A program made the position numbers and the translations under genes. A stretch of DNA of 64,000 nt from Pseudomonadota bacterium (GTDB lineage: Bacteria; Pseudomonadota; Gammaproteobacteria; Steroidobacterales; Steroidobacteraceae), in the NCBI GenBank assembly GCA_016705325.1, contig JADIYJ010000008.1, positions 124,001-188,000 of the forward strand, given 5' to 3'. The notes beneath the pieces are model-generated. The model worked only from the letters and a program-made list of their open reading frames with translations, ran no database searches and had not been told where the DNA came from. Shown piece by piece: positions 43,336-53,010 of this stretch (positions are counted from its first letter, which is position 1; each line of letters begins with the position of its first letter).

Positions 43336-45762
43336 ATGGCGAATGACCTGAAGCCTGGAACGAGTGCCGCCGATGCCGAGATCGAACGGCAGGTATTTTC
43401 TGCGGACTGGGTCGGCAAGATCTCCTACTGGATCTTCCACTTTCGCAAGCCGCTGCTGATCCTGTTCGTGCTGATCACGATCCTGCTGGGGGCGATGGCC
43501 AGCCAGCTGCGAGTGCAGGCGGCCTTCACCAAGATGATCCCGCTGAAGCACCCGTACATGGCGACGTTCCTGGAGTACCAGGCGGACTTCGGCGGCGCCA
43601 ACAAAGTGCTGGTCGCGCTACAGAACCGGAAAGGCTCCATCTACGACAAGCAGTTCATGGACGCGCTGCGCAAGGCCACCGAAGAAGTCTTCTACGTCCC
43701 GGGCGTCGAGCGCAGTTCCGTTACCTCGCTGTTCACCTCGAACGTGCGCTACAACGAAGTCGTCGAAGACGGCTTCCGCGGTGGCAATGTCGTCTCCGCC
43801 GACTTCGCGGGTACGCCCGAGCAGATGAAGAAGGTGCAGGAGAACCTGCTCAAGTCGGACTGGGTCGGCCGCATCGTCTCCAGCGACCAGTCGTCCGCCA
43901 TGATCGTTGCAACGCTGATGGAGAACGACCCGGAAACGGGCGAACGACTTGACCTGCAGGCGGTGGCGGCCCAGCTCGAGAAGATCCGCGCCAAGTACGA
44001 GAACGAGAACACCGGCGTCCACATCATCGGGTTCGCCAAGGCGGTGGGCGACATTGCCAAGGGCGCGGCCGGGGTGCTCATGTTCTTCGGCATTGCGTTC
44101 GTCATCACGGCGCTGCTGCTGTACTGGTACTCGGGCTCGCTGATGATCACGGCGCTCGCACTCATCTGCGCGATCGTGCCCGTGATCTGGCTGCTGGGGC
44201 TGCTGCCGGTCTTCGGGCTCGGGCTCGACCCGATGTCGATCCTGGTACCGTTCCTGATCTTCTCCATCGCGGTCTCGCACGCGGTGCAGATGACCAACGC
44301 GTGGCGGCTCGAGACCTTGCACGGCGCCGACGGCATCACGGCATCGACGCATTCGTTCCAGAAGCTGTTCATCCCGGGCGCGATGGCGCTGCTCGCCAAC
44401 GCGCTTGGCTTCATGGTGATCGCGTTCGTCGAGATCGAGATCGTGCGCGAACTCGCCTTCACGGCGACGATCGGCGTCACGGTGATGATCATCACCAACA
44501 AGATGCTGCTGCCGATCCTGCTCTCGTACTACAAGTTCACACCGGAGCAGGCCTCCAAGCTGGCCGGCAAGGAAACGGCGGGCGACTGGTTCTGGGAGCG
44601 CATCGGCCCGCTGGCGACGAAGAAGGTTGCCTGGGTGCCGATCCTCGTCGGCCTCGGCCTGCTGGCGTTCGGCCTGTCGCAGGCCCGACACCTGCACATC
44701 GGCGATCTCGGCAAGGGCGTGCCGGAACTGCGGCCAGACTCGCGCTACAACCAGGACGTCGGGATGATCACCAGCCACTTCGCGATCGGCGTGGACCTGC
44801 TGCAGGTCATCGCCGAGGCAAAGCCGGAGAACGACGACGACTCGCCCTGCGTCGATCGCGCCGTCATGGACAAGATCGAGGACTTTGAATTCCAGATGCG
44901 GCAGGTCGAAGGCGTGGCGACCGTGCGCAGCCTCGCGGGCTTCGTCAAGTCGATGACGCAGTCGTTCGCCGAGACGTTTATCAAGTGGCGCATGCTGCCC
45001 GAGAGCCGCGCGCAGATCGCGCAGGGCGTGGGGTATGCCACGCGGCTGGGCAACGAGTTCATGAACTCGCGTTGCACGGCCATGCCGATCAGCATCTACA
45101 CGACCGACCACCAGGCGCAGACGATCGAGCACATCGTAAAGACAGTGAAGGACTTCAAGGCGGCCGGTGGCGACACCGAGCGCGTCACCTTCCGTCTTGC
45201 CAGCGGCAACGTCGGCGTCATGGCGGCCACGAACGAGGCCGTCGAGGCCGCCGACAAGTGGGTCAACCTGGCGTTGTTCGCGTCCGTGATGGTGCTCTGC
45301 CTGCTCACGTTCCGTTCGTTCCCGATCACGCTCTGCATTATCCTGCCGCTCGCGCTGGTGACGATCCTCTGCAACGCGCTGATGGCCATCCTCGGGATCG
45401 GCGTGAAGGTGAACACGCTGCCGGTGGTGGCACTCGGCGTCGGCGTCGGCGTCGACTACGGCATCTACCTCTTCGAACGCATGAAGCACGAGATGGAGGA
45501 CGGCGGCCTCAAGCTCAAGGACGCCTTCGTCGAGGCACTGAAGCAGCGCGGCACGGCGTCGGTGTTCACGGCCGTGACCATGACGATCTCGGTGGCAACG
45601 TGGACGTTCTCGGACCTGAAGTTCCAGGCCGACATGGGCATCCTGCTCTGCTTCATGTTCCTGGTGAACATGTTCGGCGCGATCCTGCTGCTGCCGGCGC
45701 TCGCGGCGTACCTGGTGGGCGACCGCAAGACACCCGCCAAGGCGAAGGGCAAGGCGGCATAA
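43336..45762 (+). CDS. RND superfamily (MMPL-type) exporter
   Basis: 808-aa inner-membrane transporter: one N-terminal helix, a periplasmic loop, five to six helices (residues about 230-430), a second loop and five further helices. PVVALGVGVGVDYGIYLFER carries the conserved central GxxxDY of the MMPL/hopanoid transporter group. It moves hydrophobic compounds such as lipids or hopanoids. It is the last gene of the DUF1302-DUF1329-Ycf48-RND block, where the outer-membrane barrel and periplasmic carrier could form a trans-envelope path. Confidence 0.92.
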   Translation: MANDLKPGTSAADAEIERQVFSADWVGKISYWIFHFRKPLLILFVLITILLGAMASQLRVQAAFTKMIPLKHPYMATFLEYQADFGGANKVLVALQNRKGSIYDKQFMDALRKATEEVFYVPGVERSSVTSLFTSNVRYNEVVEDGFRGGNVVSADFAGTPEQMKKVQENLLKSDWVGRIVSSDQSSAMIVATLMENDPETGERLDLQAVAAQLEKIRAKYENENTGVHIIGFAKAVGDIAKGAAGVLMFFGIAFVITALLLYWYSGSLMITALALICAIVPVIWLLGLLPVFGLGLDPMSILVPFLIFSIAVSHAVQMTNAWRLETLHGADGITASTHSFQKLFIPGAMALLANALGFMVIAFVEIEIVRELAFTATIGVTVMIITNKMLLPILLSYYKFTPEQASKLAGKETAGDWFWERIGPLATKKVAWVPILVGLGLLAFGLSQARHLHIGDLGKGVPELRPDSRYNQDVGMITSHFAIGVDLLQVIAEAKPENDDDSPCVDRAVMDKIEDFEFQMRQVEGVATVRSLAGFVKSMTQSFAETFIKWRMLPESRAQIAQGVGYATRLGNEFMNSRCTAMPISIYTTDHQAQTIEHIVKTVKDFKAAGGDTERVTFRLASGNVGVMAATNEAVEAADKWVNLALFASVMVLCLLTFRSFPITLCIILPLALVTILCNALMAILGIGVKVNTLPVVALGVGVGVDYGIYLFERMKHEMEDGGLKLKDAFVEALKQRGTASVFTAVTMTISVATWTFSDLKFQADMGILLCFMFLVNMFGAILLLPALAAYLVGDRKTPAKAKGKAA

Positions 45763-45769
45763 ATGAAGA

Positions 45770-45829
45770 CCGGGCCTTGCGGCCCGGCCGTCTGGAAGGC
45801 GGGGACTGGAGCCGGCGGATGCCGGCTCC
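45770..45829. terminator. Two tandem hairpins between convergent genes
   Basis: CCGGGCC-TTGC-GGCCCGG (45770-45787) and GGAGCCGGC-GGAT-GCCGGCTCC (45808-45829) form perfect stems between the RND gene stop and the convergent unknown gene. Without T-tracts they are probably bidirectional terminators or mRNA-stabilising hairpins. Confidence 0.5.
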
Positions 45830-45836
45830 GAGCGGC

Positions 45837-46340
45837 TCAGCGGGTGCGACGTTCCTGGATGAGCTGGTCGAGACGCTCGATGAACATGCGCTCTTTCTCG
45901 CTCACGAGTTCGCCACCAATGCCCATTACGTCGCCTTCGCGCGCCGCGCGTGCAACGCGCGTGGCCAGTGACAGCACGAACTCACCGTAATGCATCAGGT
46001 CCTCGGCACTGCCGTGCGTGCCGAGCGCCTCCAGCGCGTGGCGTGCCGTTTCCAGCGCTTTTTCCTGCAGCCTGTCCGGTGTGCGGTGGCCTTCGTCCAG
46101 GGTGTAGAACCACTTACGGACGTCGTCCTGCGCATGCATGATGTGCGTGCTGCCGGCAATCTCGCTCACCAGCGGATGCGTGCTGTTGATGGCATCGACG
46201 ATGCCCTGCAGGCCTGCCGAGCGTTCGAGCATCTCGTCGAAGGCGCTGCCGCCCGAGGACGACACTGCGATGATCACGTGATGCGGTGTGTTGCGCACGG
46301 CTTGCCACTGCACAATCGTCAGTTTTTCCCTGGTCAGCAT
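45837..46340 (-). CDS. Conserved-looking hypothetical cytoplasmic protein
   Basis: 167-aa soluble protein, not recognised. Start MLTREKLTIVQWQAVRNTPH at 46340; the frame extends further upstream but with unlikely residues. The middle has a STHPLVSEIAGSTHIMHAQD segment and the C-terminal half is helical and charged (LVSEKERMFIERLDQLIQER). No membrane or metal motif. Convergent with the RND gene and divergent from the OYE-like oxidoreductase (102 bp gap). Confidence 0.6.
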   Translation of the reverse strand: MLTREKLTIVQWQAVRNTPHHVIIAVSSSGGSAFDEMLERSAGLQGIVDAINSTHPLVSEIAGSTHIMHAQDDVRKWFYTLDEGHRTPDRLQEKALETARHALEALGTHGSAEDLMHYGEFVLSLATRVARAAREGDVMGIGGELVSEKERMFIERLDQLIQERRTR

Positions 46341-46442
46341 CGGAAAATCCTCCACCCTGTTCTCGTTGGTGTCGCGCTCGGCGCCACGGCGCCTGCGCAT
46401 TCGATGCAACGATCATACCCCGCAATCGGGAGCGGTTAAACG

Positions 46443-47786
46443 ATGGACGTCCTGACTCAGCCCGTGCGGCTGCCCTGCGGCGCGTCCTTGCCGAACCGGT
46501 TGGCCAAGGCCGCCATGACCGAGGGGCTGGCCGACGCCTGGTTGCGCGCCACGCCTGCGCTCGAGCGTCTGTACCGCACCTGGAGCGAGGGCGGGAGCGG
46601 ATTGCTGATCACCGGCAATCTGCAGGTGGACCGATTTGACCTCGAACGGCCCGGCAACGTCGCCATCGACCAGTCGGAGCCACGGACGTACGACGCCGAG
46701 GCCTGCGCGCGGCTTGCCGCATGGGCAAAAGCAGGAACGGCCAGCGGCAACCAGTTCTGGGTACAGATTTCGCACGCCGGTCGGCAGTCGCCGCGGTACG
46801 TCACGGGACGTCCGCTCGCCCCGTCGGCGGTGCAGCTCGACCTGCTCGGCAATTACGCGATGCCGCGAGCCCTGACGGAGGGCGAAATCGTCGACCTGAT
46901 CGGCCGGTTTGCGCATGCGGCGCGGGTCGTGCGCGAGTGCGGATTCACTGGCGTGCAGGTGCACGGGGCCCATGGCTACCTCATCAGCTCGTTCCTGTCC
47001 CCGATCACGAACCAGCGCACGGATGCCTGGGGCGGAACGCTGGCGAATCGCGCCCGTTTTCTGCTCGAAACCCTGCGTGCCGTGCGCAGGGCCGTGGGCC
47101 GGGATTTTCCCGTGGCGCTGAAGCTGAATTCGGACGACTTCCGCAAGGGCGGCTTCTCGCACGAGGAGTGCCTGCAGGTCGTCGCGTGGCTGAACGACGA
47201 AAGCGTGGACCTGCTCGAGGTCTCGGGCGGCACCTACGAACAGCCGCGACTGCTCGGCTTCGAAGGCCGCTCCGCAGACGCGATACCGGTCCGTCGGAGT
47301 ACGCGGGCGCGGGAAGCGTATTTCCTCGAGTACGCGACCGCGATCCGCCGCGTGACCCGCATGCCGTTGATGGTCACCGGCGGTTTCCGCACGCGCGCGG
47401 GCATGGCAGCCGCGCTTGGCGCTGCGCCGGGCGAGGGTGACTGCGACGTGATCGGGCTCGGGCGGCCGCTCTGCTGGATGCCTGATTTCCCGCGACAGCT
47501 GCTGGCGGGGGCAAGGGACGGCATCGAGGACCTTGACGAACGCCTGCGATTGCGGGAGCGGGGCTGGCTGTCACCACAGGGTTCGAGCGTCGCCGCCAAG
47601 GCGCTCAACGCGTTTGCCGCGCAGTCCTGGTACTACTGCCAGCTCTTCCGGCTGGCGGAGGGCAGGCCCGCCGACATCTCACGCAGCGTGTTGTCGACAA
47701 TGCGTGAGTACCTGGTTGCCGAGTCGAAGTCGGCGTATGCGACGCGACGCGTTTATCCAAGGGAATGGAGGGCAGGGGTCGGTTAG
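46443..47786 (+). CDS. NADH:flavin oxidoreductase, Old Yellow Enzyme family
   Basis: 447-aa FMN-binding TIM barrel. VQISHAGRQSPRYVTGRPLA holds the active-site histidine-type segment, GFTGVQVHGAHGYLISSFLS and NQRTDAWGGTLANRARFLLE the FMN-phosphate and loop motifs, and MVTGGFRTRAGMAAALG the C-terminal phosphate site. OYE enzymes reduce activated C=C bonds (enones, nitroesters); 2,4-dienoyl-CoA reductase is a longer relative with an Fe-S domain absent here. The natural substrate is unknown. The start has no strong ribosome-binding site. Confidence 0.88.
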   Translation: MDVLTQPVRLPCGASLPNRLAKAAMTEGLADAWLRATPALERLYRTWSEGGSGLLITGNLQVDRFDLERPGNVAIDQSEPRTYDAEACARLAAWAKAGTASGNQFWVQISHAGRQSPRYVTGRPLAPSAVQLDLLGNYAMPRALTEGEIVDLIGRFAHAARVVRECGFTGVQVHGAHGYLISSFLSPITNQRTDAWGGTLANRARFLLETLRAVRRAVGRDFPVALKLNSDDFRKGGFSHEECLQVVAWLNDESVDLLEVSGGTYEQPRLLGFEGRSADAIPVRRSTRAREAYFLEYATAIRRVTRMPLMVTGGFRTRAGMAAALGAAPGEGDCDVIGLGRPLCWMPDFPRQLLAGARDGIEDLDERLRLRERGWLSPQGSSVAAKALNAFAAQSWYYCQLFRLAEGRPADISRSVLSTMREYLVAESKSAYATRRVYPREWRAGVG

Positions 47787-47830
47787 ACTGCGCAGCTCGC
47801 AGGGCAACCGCGCGGGCAACTCACTCAATC

Positions 47831-49294
47831 ATGCAGCAGGGCATCGTCGCGGCCGTTGCGGATCTCTGGCCCATTTTCGTATCGGTGGCATACGTCACCG
47901 GGGCTGTCTGGGTCACCGTGGATGCGGTGCTGCGCAAGCGCCACGTGCCGGCCATCATCGGCTGGGTCGGGCTTGCGTGGCTCGTGCCGGTCGTCGGAGC
48001 CCTCGCGTACTTCCTCCTGGGAATCAACCGCATCCGCCGCTCCGCAACTGCGATGAACCGCCGGGTCGAATCGGTCGCTCACGGCGATGCAGGCGTGTCC
48101 CGGTTCGGTGCGATACAGCGCGAGGTGCTCGACGCACGCTATCCCGGATTCGCCGGCCTGGACCGGTTGGGCGAGCGCGTAACGCGCAACCCCTTGCTGG
48201 ACGGCCACCGTGTCGAGCCGCTGCAGGATGGCGATGCGGCGTTCCCGGCCATGCTCGGGTGCATTGATGCGGCTCGGACCTCGGTTACCCTCGCGACCTA
48301 CATCTTCGATAACGATCACGCCGGTCGTGCATTCCAGGACGCGCTGGTGCGCGCGCGCGGTCGTGGCGTCGAGGTCAGGGTGCTGATCGACGACGTCGGC
48401 GCGCGCTACACGCGGCCGACGATGATCCGCGTGCTGCGCGCGGCCGGGGTGCCGGTCGCCGCGTTTCTGCCGACTCGCATACCACGCCTCTTCCGGTACG
48501 CGAATCTGCGCAACCACCGCAAGATTCTCGTCGTGGACGGGCGCGTCGGCTTCACCGGCGGCATCAATGTCCGTGCGGGTCATTGGCTTTCCCGCCGCCC
48601 CGCCCGTCCGGTGCGGTGCCTGCATTTCCGCGTCGACGGACCGGTCGTCGCCGACATGCAGCGCGCGTTCGCGATCGACTGGGCCTTCAGTACCGGTGAA
48701 CGACTCGGCGGCGAGCGCTGGTTTTCGCCGACGCAAGGCTGCGGCCCGGTGGCAGCACGCGGCGTGCCGGACGGCCCGGACGCCGACCTCGACAACCTGC
48801 TGCAGATCATCGTGGGAGCGCTCAGCGTCGCAACGCGACGCGCTCGGATCGTTACGCCGTACTTTCTGCCGGACAGCGTGCTGTTGCGCGCCGTGCAGGT
48901 GGCCGCATTGCGCGGGGTCGAGGTGGACATCGTGCTGCCTGGCCGCAGCAACGTGCCGCTGATGGATTGGGCGATGACGCCGCAGCTGCCCGAGCTGATC
49001 GAGAAGGGCTGCCGTATCCACCTTGCGCCGCCGCCGTTCGACCATAGCAAACTGTTCGTCGTGGACGGCACGTGGTCGCTCATCGGTTCGACGAACTGGG
49101 ACGCCCGGAGTCTACGGCTCAATTTTGAGTACAACCTCGAGTGCTATGACCGCGAGCTCGCTTCGCGGCTCGAATCGATCATCGACGCGAAGATCGCGAT
49201 CGCCCGGCCCCTCGGCCTCGCCGAGCTCGAGGGTCGGGCCTTGCCGGTGCGGTTGCGCGACGGGCTTGCGCGGCTGCTGTCGCCGTACCTGTGA
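47831..49294 (+). CDS. cls: Cardiolipin synthase
   Basis: 487-aa phospholipase-D-type enzyme. Two N-terminal transmembrane helices (FVSVAYVTGAVWVTVDAVLR, GWVGLAWLVPVVGALAYFLL) are followed by two HKD motifs: NHRKILVVDGRVGFTGG and DHSKLFVVDGTWSLIGSTNWD-like (His, Lys, Asp). It condenses phosphatidylglycerol units into cardiolipin at the inner membrane. The start at 47831 is chosen to begin just before helix one. Convergent with the alpha/beta hydrolase; a REP-like sequence lies in the 41-bp gap. Confidence 0.9.
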   Translation: MQQGIVAAVADLWPIFVSVAYVTGAVWVTVDAVLRKRHVPAIIGWVGLAWLVPVVGALAYFLLGINRIRRSATAMNRRVESVAHGDAGVSRFGAIQREVLDARYPGFAGLDRLGERVTRNPLLDGHRVEPLQDGDAAFPAMLGCIDAARTSVTLATYIFDNDHAGRAFQDALVRARGRGVEVRVLIDDVGARYTRPTMIRVLRAAGVPVAAFLPTRIPRLFRYANLRNHRKILVVDGRVGFTGGINVRAGHWLSRRPARPVRCLHFRVDGPVVADMQRAFAIDWAFSTGERLGGERWFSPTQGCGPVAARGVPDGPDADLDNLLQIIVGALSVATRRARIVTPYFLPDSVLLRAVQVAALRGVEVDIVLPGRSNVPLMDWAMTPQLPELIEKGCRIHLAPPPFDHSKLFVVDGTWSLIGSTNWDARSLRLNFEYNLECYDRELASRLESIIDAKIAIARPLGLAELEGRALPVRLRDGLARLLSPYL

Positions 49295-49306
49295 GAGAGC
49301 CGCCAC

Positions 49307-49340
49307 GGGGACGCTCTCGATTTGACCCCTGACCCCTAAT
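49307..49340. repeat. REP-like fragment
   Basis: GGGGACGCTCTCGATTTGAC followed by two CCCCT repeats. GGGGACGCTC is shared, in reverse orientation, with the hairpin at 61402-61428. Such motifs are remnants of REP elements mobilised by tyrosine transposases in gammaproteobacteria. It overlaps the convergent hydrolase stop. Confidence 0.4.
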
Positions 49341-50163
49341 ACTTTGAGAACCACTGCAGCGCGAGTTCCGCCACGCGGTCCGGCTGCTCGAGCGGCAACC
49401 AGTGTCCCGCGCGTTCGATGCGCTCGTAGCGCCACGGCGCGGCCATGCGCTGGTGCGAATCCCGCATCTGGTCTTCGGCGAGAAAATGATCGCCGCTGCT
49501 CCAGACGCCGAGCGTCGGCACGGCGCATTTTTCCCAGGGTCCGAACAGCACGCGGCGCAGGTTCGCGCGATACCAGTTGAGCCCGGCCGTCAGGCGACCC
49601 GGCCGCGACAGGTCCTTTACGCAATCGTCGATGCGCGGGTGCTGCCTTCCCCAGCCACGCAGACCCGCGTAGCCGCGTTGAGCGAGCCAGCGTTCCGCCG
49701 CGCCCGGCACCTGCCACGCGAGCGTGTAGAGACCCTTCAGCTTCTGCTCGAGGCCCGCCACGGCGTACTGGCGTGGATGCCCGACCGAGAGTGCAACCTG
49801 CGACCGCACGAGCTGGGGATGTTCCAGCGCCAGGCACCAGCCTGCGACGGCGCCCCAGTCGTGGCCGATCACACGCACGGGCGCGTCGTTCGCCAGGCGG
49901 CCGATCAACACGCGCAGATCGGCGACGACGTGTCCCAGCGCGTAGTCGCCGACGGACGCGGGCGCATCGGAACGGCCAAACCCCCGCAAGTCCGGCGCGA
50001 TGACGCGAAAACCCGCCGCCACGAGCATTGGCGTTACGTCATGCCAGAGTTCGCTCGAATCCGGGAAGCCGTGCAGCAGCAGGACGACCGGGCCGCTTCC
50101 TGCCTGGCGCACGTGGAGGACTGCACCGCTGGCGGACAATCGGGCATGGGTTGGCCGCGACAT
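49336..50163 (-). CDS. Alpha/beta hydrolase (epoxide hydrolase/haloalkane dehalogenase-like)
   Basis: 275-aa alpha/beta hydrolase. LLLHGFPDSSELWHDVTPML is the oxyanion HG motif, VIGHDWGAVAGWCLAL the nucleophile elbow with Asp in GHDWG (aspartate nucleophile, as in epoxide hydrolases and dehalogenases), and RAGHWLPLEQPD the catalytic His. APDLRGFGRSDAPASVG fits the epoxide-hydrolase family. ATG at 50163 is preferred over the adjacent GTG. Substrate unknown. It is divergent from the M48-like gene. Confidence 0.88.
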   Translation of the reverse strand: MSRPTHARLSASGAVLHVRQAGSGPVVLLLHGFPDSSELWHDVTPMLVAAGFRVIAPDLRGFGRSDAPASVGDYALGHVVADLRVLIGRLANDAPVRVIGHDWGAVAGWCLALEHPQLVRSQVALSVGHPRQYAVAGLEQKLKGLYTLAWQVPGAAERWLAQRGYAGLRGWGRQHPRIDDCVKDLSRPGRLTAGLNWYRANLRRVLFGPWEKCAVPTLGVWSSGDHFLAEDQMRDSHQRMAAPWRYERIERAGHWLPLEQPDRVAELALQWFSKY

Positions 50164-50328
50164 CACTGCCTCCGGGCGCGCAACGGGCTGCGCCGTGAAC
50201 CTGAGCTTACCTCACGGCGAACCGGGTTGTGCCCGCGCGGCCTTTCTACCTGCCGCGCGGCGAGGCATGATCCCTTCCGTTCCAGCATTTCAGCATTCCA
50301 ACCTCGTTTCGCAGGTAAGGGTTCCAGG

Positions 50329-50934
50329 ATGAACTGCCGCAAGCCACTGTTCGCCACTGCGCTCGTGCTGCTCGTCGCCGCCTGCGCGACCAGCCCCAGC
50401 GGGCGCAGGCAGCTGATGCTGGTTTCCGAAGAGCAGGCGATCAGTGCGTCGCGCCGGGCGTACGCGCAGGAGATGGGCAGGTACCAGAAGGAAGGCAAGC
50501 TCGTCACCGATCCGCACGCGCTCAAGCGCGTGAACGTGATCACCGAGCGCCTCGTGGCACAGGCCGTCAAGATGCGGCCCGACAGCGCGAAGTGGCAATG
50601 GAGCGTGCAGGTCATCGACGATCCGAAGACCGTCAACGCCTGGTGCATGGCGGGCGGGCGCATGGCGCTCTACACGGGCCTGATCATGAAGGTCGATCCG
50701 ACCGATGACGAACTCGCGGCCCGTGCGGGCTACGACCCGCGCGCCGCCGTCACGTTGTGGCAGAAGATGGGGAAGGTTGGCGGCAGCTCGCCGCCCGAAT
50801 TCCTGAGCACGCACCCGAGCGACGCCACGCGACAGCAGCGCCTCGGTGCGCTCGCGCCGAAGATGCTGCCGTACTACCAGGCGGGGGGTACGCGCCCGAC
50901 GTATCCGGTACGCACGGGACCGGCTGGCGTTTGA
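50329..50934 (+). CDS. M48-family lipoprotein protease lacking its HExxH active site (internal deletion)
   Basis: 201-aa lipoprotein (lipobox LLVAAC) whose ends match LoiP/YcaL-type M48 proteases: RRQLMLVSEEQAISASRRAY, KWQWSVQVIDDPKTVNAWCM and MALYTGLIMKVDPTDDELAA. The next residues should be the HExxH metal site; instead the chain jumps to RAGYDPRAAVTLWQKMGKVG and FLSTHPSDATRQQRLGALAP, the C-terminal part. About 80 residues are missing in frame. The junction reads ELAARAGYDP, so a short direct repeat (coding ELAA) at both deletion ends is plausible. It cannot be an active protease as read. Confidence 0.75.
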   Translation: MNCRKPLFATALVLLVAACATSPSGRRQLMLVSEEQAISASRRAYAQEMGRYQKEGKLVTDPHALKRVNVITERLVAQAVKMRPDSAKWQWSVQVIDDPKTVNAWCMAGGRMALYTGLIMKVDPTDDELAARAGYDPRAAVTLWQKMGKVGGSSPPEFLSTHPSDATRQQRLGALAPKMLPYYQAGGTRPTYPVRTGPAGV

Positions 50935-50944
50935 CGCGCCGCGC

Positions 50945-53010
50945 ATGAACCGGGGACCGCTCTCGCCGCCGGTTGCCGCGATCCGGCCACACGAGGTCCA
51001 TTCGCCGCACGGTGTCCGCGTGGACGACTATTACTGGCTGCGCGACGACACGCGCACATCGCCAGACGTGCTCGCATACCTGCTTGCCGAGAATGCGTAT
51101 CGCGAGGCGATGACGGCGTCCCTGCAACCGCTCGAAGCCGAGTTGTACCGGGAAATCGTCGGGCGCATCCGCCAGGACGATTCGAGCGTGCCGTACCGCG
51201 ACAACGGCTGGTGGTACCTGCATCGCTACGACACCGGCGACGAATACCCCGTCTACGCCCGCCGCGCGGGCAGTGCCGACGGCCCCGAGCAGGTTCTGCT
51301 CGACCTGCGCGAGAACGCGCGCGGTCTCGAGTACTACGACGTCGGCTCGATCGAGGTCAGCCACGACAACCGCCTGCTCGCATTCACCGAAGACGTCGTG
51401 GGCCGCCGCCAGTACAGGCTGCGTTTCAAGTCGCTGGTGACGGGTGAGCTGCTGCCTGACGTCGTGCCGAATGTCGAGGAGGGCGTGGTCTGGGCGGCCG
51501 ACAACCGGCGCGTGCTGTATGTCGAAAAGGATCCGGTCACGCTGCTGGGATTGCGAGTGCGTGCGCACGAGCTCGGCACCGATCCCGCGCGCGACCCGGT
51601 CGTGCACGAAGAGGAAGACGAGGCGTTCTACACGTCCGTCGGCCTGACGAAGGATCGGCGGTACCTGCTGATCGATTCGAGCAGCACCGTCACGACCGAA
51701 GTCCGTTACGCACCCCTCGACGATCCCGCGCTGGACTTCAACGTGTTCCTGCCGCGCAGCCGCGGGCACGAGTATTCGGTGGACCACGTCGGCGAACGCT
51801 GGGTCATTCGCAGCAACTGGCAGGCGGTGAACTTTCGGTTGCTCGAGGCCTCGGCGGCAGACACCGGACGACGCGAACGCTGGCGCGAACTCGTGGCGCA
51901 CCGGGACGACGTGCTGGTGGCGGGATTTGACGTGTTCGACAACTTCCTCGCGGTCGAGGAGCGAGTCGCGGGCCTGCGCAAGGTCCGCATCCGGCCGTGG
52001 GCTGGAGGGCGTGAGTTCCACATCGACTCTGACGAGCCCGCGTACCGCATGGCGCTGGATATGAACGAGGAGGTGGACAGCGAGGTCGTGCGTTACACCT
52101 ACACGTCGCTCACGACGCCGCGCACGACCTACGACTACGACACGCGGACCGGCGAGCGGGTGCTGTTGAAGCGCGAGCCGGTACTGGGCGACTTTGATCC
52201 TTCGCAGTACGAGACCGAATACCGATGGGTGCCCGCGCGGGACGGCGAACGCGTGCCCGTCGCGATCGTTTACCGTCGCAGCCTGTTCCGTCGCGACGGC
52301 AGCGCGCCGCTCCTGCAGTACGGCTACGGGGCGTACGGCATTTCGTCCGACCCGCTGTTCTCGTCAAGCGTGCTGTCGTTGCTCGACCGCGGCTTCGTCT
52401 ACGCGATTGCGCAGGTAAGGGGAGGGCAGGAGCGTGGTCGCCGCTGGTACGACGCGGGACGTCTGCTCCAGAAGCAACATTCATTCGAGGATTTCATCGA
52501 CGCAACCCGCTGGCTGGTCGCGGAGGGTTACGCGGATGCGAAGCGGGTCTTCGCCCGTGGTGGCAGCGCCGGGGGCTTGCTCGTTGCGGCGGCTGCGAAC
52601 ATGGCGCCGGGGCTTTACCGCGGCATCGTCGCGCACGTGCCGTTCGTCGACATCGTGACCACGATGCTCGACGAGAGCATTCCGCTGACGACCAACGAGT
52701 ACGACGAGTGGGGCGACCCGAACGAACGCGCGTTCTACGACTGCATGCTCAGCTATTCACCGTACGACAACGTGACTGCGCAGGAGTATCCGGCGCTGTA
52801 CGTCACGACGGGTCTCTGGGACAGCCAGGTGCAGTACTACGAACCCGCGAAGTGGGTCGCGAAGCTGCGGCGTCTCAAGACGGACGACCGGCTGCTGGTG
52901 ATGCGCGTCAACATGGAGGCCGGCCACGGCGGCAAGTCGGGCCGGTTCGAGCATCTGCACGAGGTGGCGGAGGAGTACGCATTCATGCTCGACCAAGCCG
53001 GGCTTGGTCG
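50945..53010 (+). CDS. Prolyl oligopeptidase family S9 (oligopeptidase B-like), no in-frame stop
   Basis: About 688 aa of an intact S9 peptidase: an N-terminal beta-propeller (residues about 60-410) and a C-terminal hydrolase domain with RGGSAGGLL (Ser541), TGLWDSQV (Asp) and EAGHGGKSGR (His661). It cleaves peptides after basic or proline residues; location is cytoplasmic by lack of a signal. The fold should end near 53010 (EEYAFMLDQAGL), but no stop follows in frame: the frame stays open through the antisense of the M3 peptidase to 55411. The end given is where homology ends. The gene starts 10 bp after the M48-like stop. Confidence 0.85.

Noticed and set aside
43618..45489. 623-codon antisense frame within the RND exporter
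   Set aside because: Composition is typical of a shadow frame (His-, Arg- and Asp-rich), and the exporter frame is intact.
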